Shown here: piece after piece, positions 60,761 through 64,000 of the stretch | Position numbering within the stretch: position 1 is the stretch's first letter | Layout: each line of letters starts with the position of its first letter | Assembly: GCF_005239225.2 (NCBI RefSeq) | Contig: NC_133284.1 | Coordinates: 5,795,770 to 5,859,769 of the forward strand | DNA: 64,000 nucleotides | From: Populus alba | Lineage: Eukaryota; Streptophyta; Magnoliopsida; Malpighiales; Salicaceae | Reading direction: 5' to 3' | Notes under the pieces: generated by a model | Seen by the model: the letters and a program-made list of their open reading frames with translations, nothing else | Database searches by the model: none | What the model was told of the DNA's origin: nothing | Made by a program: the position numbers and the translations under genes

Positions 60761-62840
60761 ATTAAAATAAAATAAAATAAAATATTTATTTAAAAAAGAC
60801 TTATGGATTAATAATAAAATTTAAGAAGTTTAGAATTTTTATCACACATGTTATCATTTAGTCCTCAGACACCATTCTCTCATTCCTTCGGATTGATCAA
60901 GTATGAGGCTCCATCTACATAACCTGAACAATAATTGGGCCTGCAAGCATGATATTGAGATAATTTTCCTCACTATTTAAAAATAAACTTTTTAATAAGT
61001 ATTAGTTGAGTATCGTGATGGATAATTTTTTAAAAAATATATATTTATTTAAAAATTTATTATTTTTAATATTAACATATTAAAATTATTAAAAAATAAA
61101 ATAAAAATCAATTTGACGAGGGACTTTATATCCTCTTTGTAATCTATTCAAACGCCTCCTAGTTAAAATACATATATATTTGTTGAACAACTCTTTTATG
61201 GTTTTCTCAACAAATATGTTTATTTTTTAACAAATATGAATTAGTTTTAATATATACAGGCAATGTTATTTCATTAACAGTTTCACTTCAATAGATTCTT
61301 ATATGACCTTTTTCATTAAAAAATATATTTTAATAAGGCAATGTTTCGATGTTGTAGCTTTATCACAATCTCGAACATACACCTTTATATTTATTTGGTT
61401 TTTTAATTTTATAGCCTATATTTTTCTAATCATATAGTTAAATAAAAAATTATTGAACACGATTAAGTTTATAACATGAATCACAAGTTTAGTTTATTAA
61501 TTTTATGAACGTCTATTTTTTTTTATCATATGGTTAAATAAAAATTATTAAAAAATTAGATGGATTTCATTGAGTCTATAATCTGAGTTACGAGTTTGGC
61601 TGGTTAACTTTGGTTGATTAAGAATTAAGTTTTTAAATTTTTATTTTTCCTATTGCACAAATAATTATTAATTTATTTAATTAAAAATATACATAAACTT
61701 TTAAATTTATGATTGAGATTTTTTTATGTTAAAAAGAGTATGAAATGTTATATTTATTTTTTTGTGCTAAAAAAATTTATCTAGCTCTCGGCAAAGCACA
61801 AATAGCTAATTCACAATTATTGCTCGGCTATCGGTATTTGTTTTTTTTCTTTTTTCTTTTTGAGTTGATGGATAAAAAAGAATTGTTTAGCTTCATGTAT
61901 TGGTGGTCATCGGAAAACAACAACGGCTATTGGAGGACAAAAATAAGGCTATGATTGTCAGAACCTTTTATATGCTTTTTATTACCGTGGAAGTTCAGGC
62001 TGTTGATCAGATTCTCCGACCTCCATATTAGAATTTTAACCACATGTACCTCAAGCTACCATTAGATAACTCTCCGAATAATCACCGGGATCAGACACGT
62101 CAGGCTTACCTGTTGTTCGGTAGGAGCACGGACATTGGTAAATTAGGATCATGCTTGATTTCAATCTAGGTTTTCTGGGAGATTTTAGCATGTTTCATTG
62201 ACATTACATTTTTATACGCCATTGGGAGATTCTACGAGAATCATGATACGTAATATTTGAGTTTTCAGTAATTGAATACTGAAATTTCATTTATTTTTAT
62301 ATAATAACCTACGTTTTCTGGGTGAAGTTCAGTACTATTTAGTGGGCCTTTTCCAATATCTCGCATTTTAGAAGTAGGGGTCTTAAGATAAACTGAATCA
62401 ATCTATCTTCCCAAGGCCCATTGAGTGGTTTTCTGGTGGCCTCATAGAGCATATGTAAGGCCATACTCGGGCTCGAGTCCATCCTAATCAAGCAAACCCA
62501 CTACAGATCCGGGTCGCAAGTAGATGTCGAAGTAGGCCGCCTGTGATCCCTTGGAATCACTCTGAGCACTATGAAGAACGATCATCGTCCTGCCATCATG
62601 AGTAGAATAACAATGAAGTCCATTGTGGAAGTTTGGATCAAATGTTGAAAATGATATGCCTTAACAACCACCCGATAAAATTTTTCCTATCCGAGAAACA
62701 ACTCTTTTTGCTGAAGCTTTCTACTGGATACAAGTGAGCAAAGAAACTGTCTGAGATTGATTCCATACTCATTTAGACAAAAGCCCTCCAAGAGGGGGGT
62801 AGACTTCTCTCAGGTTCGATGTTGAGGAGACTAGAATTGA
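60761..62840. other. AT-rich spacer and cyclophilin 3' flank
   Basis: A copy of the AT-rich repeat family lies at about 61020-61160, ending caaacgcctcc. From about 61960 to 62830 the sequence is less AT-rich, but I recognise no coding region; the last part may be 3' UTR of the cyclophilin gene. Confidence 0.4.
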
Positions 62841-64000
62841 TCATGCTTCAGTCATGGGAAGCTCGCCACTTTCAAGGATCACCACTCTCTTTGTGGGACG
62901 GTCTCCTCTGTCCGTCTCTTGTGACTCGATCAATTTAACAATGTCCATGCCTTCCAAAACTTGCCCAAACACAACATGCCTTTGATCTAGCCATGGAGTC
63001 TTCCATTTCCCGTGAACAGACAAACAAAACGAAAGTGTGTCAAGTTATATAAATGTAACGTAAATCTGCAAAGATTTGACCACTGAACTAAAAGGAATTG
63101 ATCAACAGATCACATAAGAAGCATTTGCAGATAATAACCTGTCTCCATTAGTGACTACTAAAAATCATGCCAGCTATAAGAAATAGGTGCTAAGCCGACA
63201 GAAAAATGAAAGTAGTCTACTGTAAGAGAATGGAACTTCATTGGTAAAACTTAGTTGATATAGACCATATCAGTTACCACAAACAAAAAGAGTACCAAAT
63301 GGATTTGGATTGTTAAGAGTGGATTCCAATTTTCAAGCACCTACATATACTATCTACACACAGGCATCATCAACATGCAGTGGTTTTCAATACATAGCAA
63401 TTTTGCCTTCTTTTTTATAATGGCCTCATCACGTGCAGAAAACAGTCTGACAGGCAAAATCACCTGCATAGTTTCCAGAAGAAGGGGATAACCCAGAACA
63501 TAACCAGCTGAACATTTTATTCCATTCCTTCGCCCCTCTTGGGAGGTAGAAAGTTAAACCCCATTTAACTACAACTAAAATTTTGTACCTTCCAAAAGCT
63601 GATTGTTAGAGTTGGCTTCAGAAACAATGACCTATTTTCCTAGTTCCCTTGATCTCTTCCCCATTATACCTCAAATCAAGTAACCGCACAATTTATTATG
63701 TTAACCATGTTTCAAGTTCTTGACTTCACAAAGAGAGAACCCCCAGGGAAATTCATAGTAGATATAGGAATCATTTTCCTTCTTTAATCTCTGAGATCCT
63801 GCTCCATATATATTCACAAAAACACTAATGATAAAAATTCTCGGGCACTGTTACAATAGGATATGATGTGTTTGTATGTGCACCCACATATGAGCATGTC
63901 TCCACGCAAATGCATGAGGAACATGTATCTAAATGGAAAGACAATTATTTACCTTAACAGTGCAGATAAAAAATTGGCTTCCATTGGTGTTGGGCCCTGC
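62841..64000 (-). CDS. cyclophilin-type peptidyl-prolyl isomerase, C-terminal exons (partial)
   Basis: Two exons are in the window: 64000-63953 (16 codons, continuing off the right edge) and 62999-62841 (52 codons plus a TGA stop), joined in phase 0 (donor AAG/GTAAAT, acceptor GGAAG/ACT). The first encodes [16 protein letters not shown], a diagnostic cyclophilin core string in which the Gln and Phe line the active site. The second continues [19 protein letters not shown] with the conserved Trp and His. Cyclophilins catalyse cis-trans isomerisation of proline peptide bonds and assist folding. The tail ([15 protein letters not shown], ending ELPMTEA) differs from the common cytosolic forms, which end soon after DCGQL, and suits an organelle or secretory-pathway type. 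The compartment cannot be decided without the N-terminus. Confidence 0.92.

Overview
This window is plant nuclear DNA, from a eudicot and most probably a poplar or close relative (Salicaceae). That placement is inferred from the AT-rich intergenic DNA, GT-AG introns of plant type, the closeness of the encoded proteins to woody-eudicot proteins, and tRNA-derived SINEs of a kind known from Salicaceae. I could not run a search to confirm it. There are no bacterial operons, CRISPR arrays, rRNA genes or stand-alone tRNA genes.

Genes, left to right: a two-exon multi-pass membrane protein of the DUF7733 type (1282-2197, minus); a four-exon OTU-domain deubiquitinase (14971-17389, plus); a single-exon DUF4408/DUF761 protein (20643-21302, plus); a ten-exon plastid glucose-6-phosphate dehydrogenase gene (29175-33035, plus) whose reading frame is broken in exons 2 and 5; a single-exon class I TCP transcription factor closest to TCP20 (43378-44286, plus); a seven-exon ACT-repeat protein of the ACR4 type (52416-55031, plus); and the last two exons of a cyclophilin running off the right edge (62841-64000, minus). 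The genes are unrelated in function and each has its own intergenic space, as expected in plant euchromatin.

The space between genes is filled mostly by transposable elements and their relics. Two non-autonomous hAT elements have perfect 8-bp target duplications (4638-5503 and 37845-38864). A decayed autonomous-type PIF/Harbinger element (about 7684-12874) carries both of its genes, the DDE transposase and the Myb/SANT-like protein, each disabled. Two tRNA-derived SINEs occur, one with a 20-bp target duplication (59347-59546) and one in antisense (about 13131-13313). A LINE (L1-type) relic has lost its central reverse transcriptase (34690-36960). A family of AT-rich MITE-like repeats recurs at least eight times, including two copies abutting end to end around a shared TAA (47160-47577). 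A possible miniature LTR element lies at 60040-60760, and a diverged 0.85-kb repeat is present twice at 56560-57445 and 58075-58915.

I did not find a clearly new biological system. The observations most worth checking are the clustered insertions in the otherwise intact G6PDH gene, the exact structure of the transposon ends, and a few short sequence motifs repeated without a known explanation.
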